A program made the translations under genes and the position numbers. The notes beneath the pieces are model-generated. The model made no database searches and was not told the origin of the DNA. It was given only the letters and a program-made list of their open reading frames with translations. A stretch of DNA of 64,000 nucleotides from contig JADJOY010000039.1 of NCBI GenBank assembly GCA_016713535.1, forward strand, positions 62,001 to 126,000, given 5' to 3'. The DNA is from Deltaproteobacteria bacterium. Its GTDB lineage: Bacteria; JADJOY01. Below, piece by piece: positions 63,074 to 64,000 of the stretch; positions within the stretch are counted from its first letter, which is position 1, and every line of letters begins with the position of its first letter.

Positions 63074-64000
63074 ATGCGCGTCGCGCTGATCTCTCCCAAG
63101 GGCCCGCTCTACCGCCATCGCGGCGGGATCTTCAAGAAGTCGCTGCGCTACGCGCCGCTGACGCTGGTCACGCTGGCCGCGCTGGTCCCGGACGACGTCC
63201 CGGCCTCGATCGAGCTGATCGACGAGGGGATCGAGGACATCCCGCTCGACCTCCAGGCCGACCTCGTCGGCATGACCGTGATCACCGGCTCGTCGCAGCG
63301 CGCCTACGAGCTCGCCGACCACTTCCGCGCCCGCGGCATCCCGGTGGTGCTCGGTGGCCCCCACGTCACGCTCCTCCCCGAGGACGCGGCGCCACACGCC
63401 GACGCGCTGGTCCTCGGCTACGCCGAGGACACCTGGCCGCAGCTCCTGCGCGACTTCGCCGCGGGGCGCATGGCGCCGCGCTACCAGCAGGCGGCGGACT
63501 TCCAGCTCACCCACGACAACCTGAGGTTCCCGAAGCGCGAGCTGCACAAGCGCAACAACTACATCACCACCGCGGTGGTGGAGGCGACGCGCGGCTGCAT
63601 CCACGACTGCGACTTCTGCGTGGTGCCATCGGCGTGGGGACGGCGGCCGTTCGAGAAGCCGATCGAGCACGTGGTCGAGGACGTGCGGCGCACCGGCGCC
63701 AAGCACGTGATCTTCATCGACCTCAACCTGATCTCGCACCCCGACTACGCCAAGGCGCTGTTCGCGGCGCTCATCCCGCTCCGTATCCACTGGTACGGGC
63801 TCTCCACCACCCGCATCACCCGCGACCCCGAGCTCCTCGACCTGGTGGTGCGCAGTGGCTGCAAGGGGCTCCTCCTCGGCTTCGAGACGCTCTCGCCCGA
63901 CAACCTGCGCTCGAGCAAGAAGGGCTTCAACGATCCGCGCAACTACAAGGCGATCGTGAAGACCCTCCACGAGCGCGGCATCTCGATCAACGGGACGTTC
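63074..64000 (+). CDS. B12-binding radical SAM protein, N-terminal part (runs off right edge)
   Basis: 309 codons are visible. The N-terminal B12-type domain has ALISPKGPLYRHRGGIFKKS, LVGMTVITGSSQRAYELADH and IPVVLGGPHVTLLPEDAAPH. The radical SAM motif is EATRGCIHDCDFCVVPSAWG, then KHVIFIDLNLISHPDYAKAL and the LLLGFETLSPDNL region. It resembles Mg-protoporphyrin-cyclase/hopanoid-type (BchE/HpnJ-like) enzymes. It diverges from the ICMT-like gene, 103 bases apart. The end lies outside the window. Confidence 0.87.
   Translation, partial: MRVALISPKGPLYRHRGGIFKKSLRYAPLTLVTLAALVPDDVPASIELIDEGIEDIPLDLQADLVGMTVITGSSQRAYELADHFRARGIPVVLGGPHVTLLPEDAAPHADALVLGYAEDTWPQLLRDFAAGRMAPRYQQAADFQLTHDNLRFPKRELHKRNNYITTAVVEATRGCIHDCDFCVVPSAWGRRPFEKPIEHVVEDVRRTGAKHVIFIDLNLISHPDYAKALFAALIPLRIHWYGLSTTRITRDPELLDLVVRSGCKGLLLGFETLSPDNLRSSKKGFNDPRNYKAIVKTLHERGISINGTF

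Overview
This is a gene-dense, high-GC stretch of a bacterial chromosome, with no rRNA, tRNA or CRISPR that I can see. An RND/TolC efflux system, several lipoproteins and secreted enzymes indicate a double-membrane cell. Pyruvate:ferredoxin oxidoreductase, an NfnAB-type transhydrogenase and a group 3b-like NiFe hydrogenase indicate ferredoxin- and NAD(P)H-centred, at least partly anaerobic metabolism. The order acpP-rpiB-glyA-nrdR-ribE-ribBA-ribH-nusB and a protease with MopE-like calcium/copper repeats resemble Deltaproteobacteria in the old sense (Myxococcota/Desulfobacterota and relatives). That placement is inference.

Layout. 1-7022 (+): end of fabD, acpP, rpiB, glyA, nrdR, ribE, ribBA, ribH, nusB, a small membrane protein and a CBS-domain protein. 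7029-12994 (-): tolC-like gene, RND adaptor, RND pump and a DUF2892 protein, divergent from an ArsR repressor gene with a TATAGT-N9-ACTATA palindrome between them. 13483-18121 (-): nifJ followed by a dihydroorotate-dehydrogenase-like gene. 18274-20310 (-): universal stress protein coupled to a phosphotransferase/P-loop kinase, divergent from a PAS histidine kinase. 22170-22855 (-): a cassette of three very small genes. 23178-28951: nfnB and nfnA, both on the minus strand, separated by a plus-strand three-gene glycerol-3-phosphate-dehydrogenase-like operon with DUF1667. 28996-37841 (-): phytanoyl-CoA-dioxygenase-like gene, hypF, and four hydrogenase subunit genes preceded by a possible sigma-54 promoter and a TorD-like gene. 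A sigma-54 response regulator diverges from these. 39526-45764 (+): lipase-like lipoprotein, degenerate and regular metallo-beta-lactamase-fold proteins, a pentapeptide-repeat protein and an HSL-type esterase. 45852-48464 (-): secreted subtilase. 48653-52371 (+): fur, feoA, feoA, feoB, a FeoB-associated Cys-rich peptide and a BamE-like lipoprotein. 52537-64000: DUF362, HisN-like, PQQ-propeller, Sir2 and methyltransferase genes, a minus-strand operon (ICMT-like, two FtsX-type permeases, B12 radical SAM), and a second B12 radical SAM gene running off the window.

How the genes could work together. Pyruvate oxidation by NifJ reduces ferredoxin; NfnAB exchanges electrons between ferredoxin, NADH and NADPH; the NAD(P)-linked hydrogenase can discharge or recover electrons as H2. 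The hydrogenase large subunit carries a maturation endopeptidase domain fused directly behind its own cleavage motif, the most unusual object in the window.

Caveat. About fourteen single-base disruptions break otherwise well-conserved genes, including ribH, nifJ and hypF, and several sit in C or G runs of 4-5 bases. I read these as assembly or sequencing indels and annotate the genes as whole, noting each break. Residue numbers in such genes assume the repaired frame.
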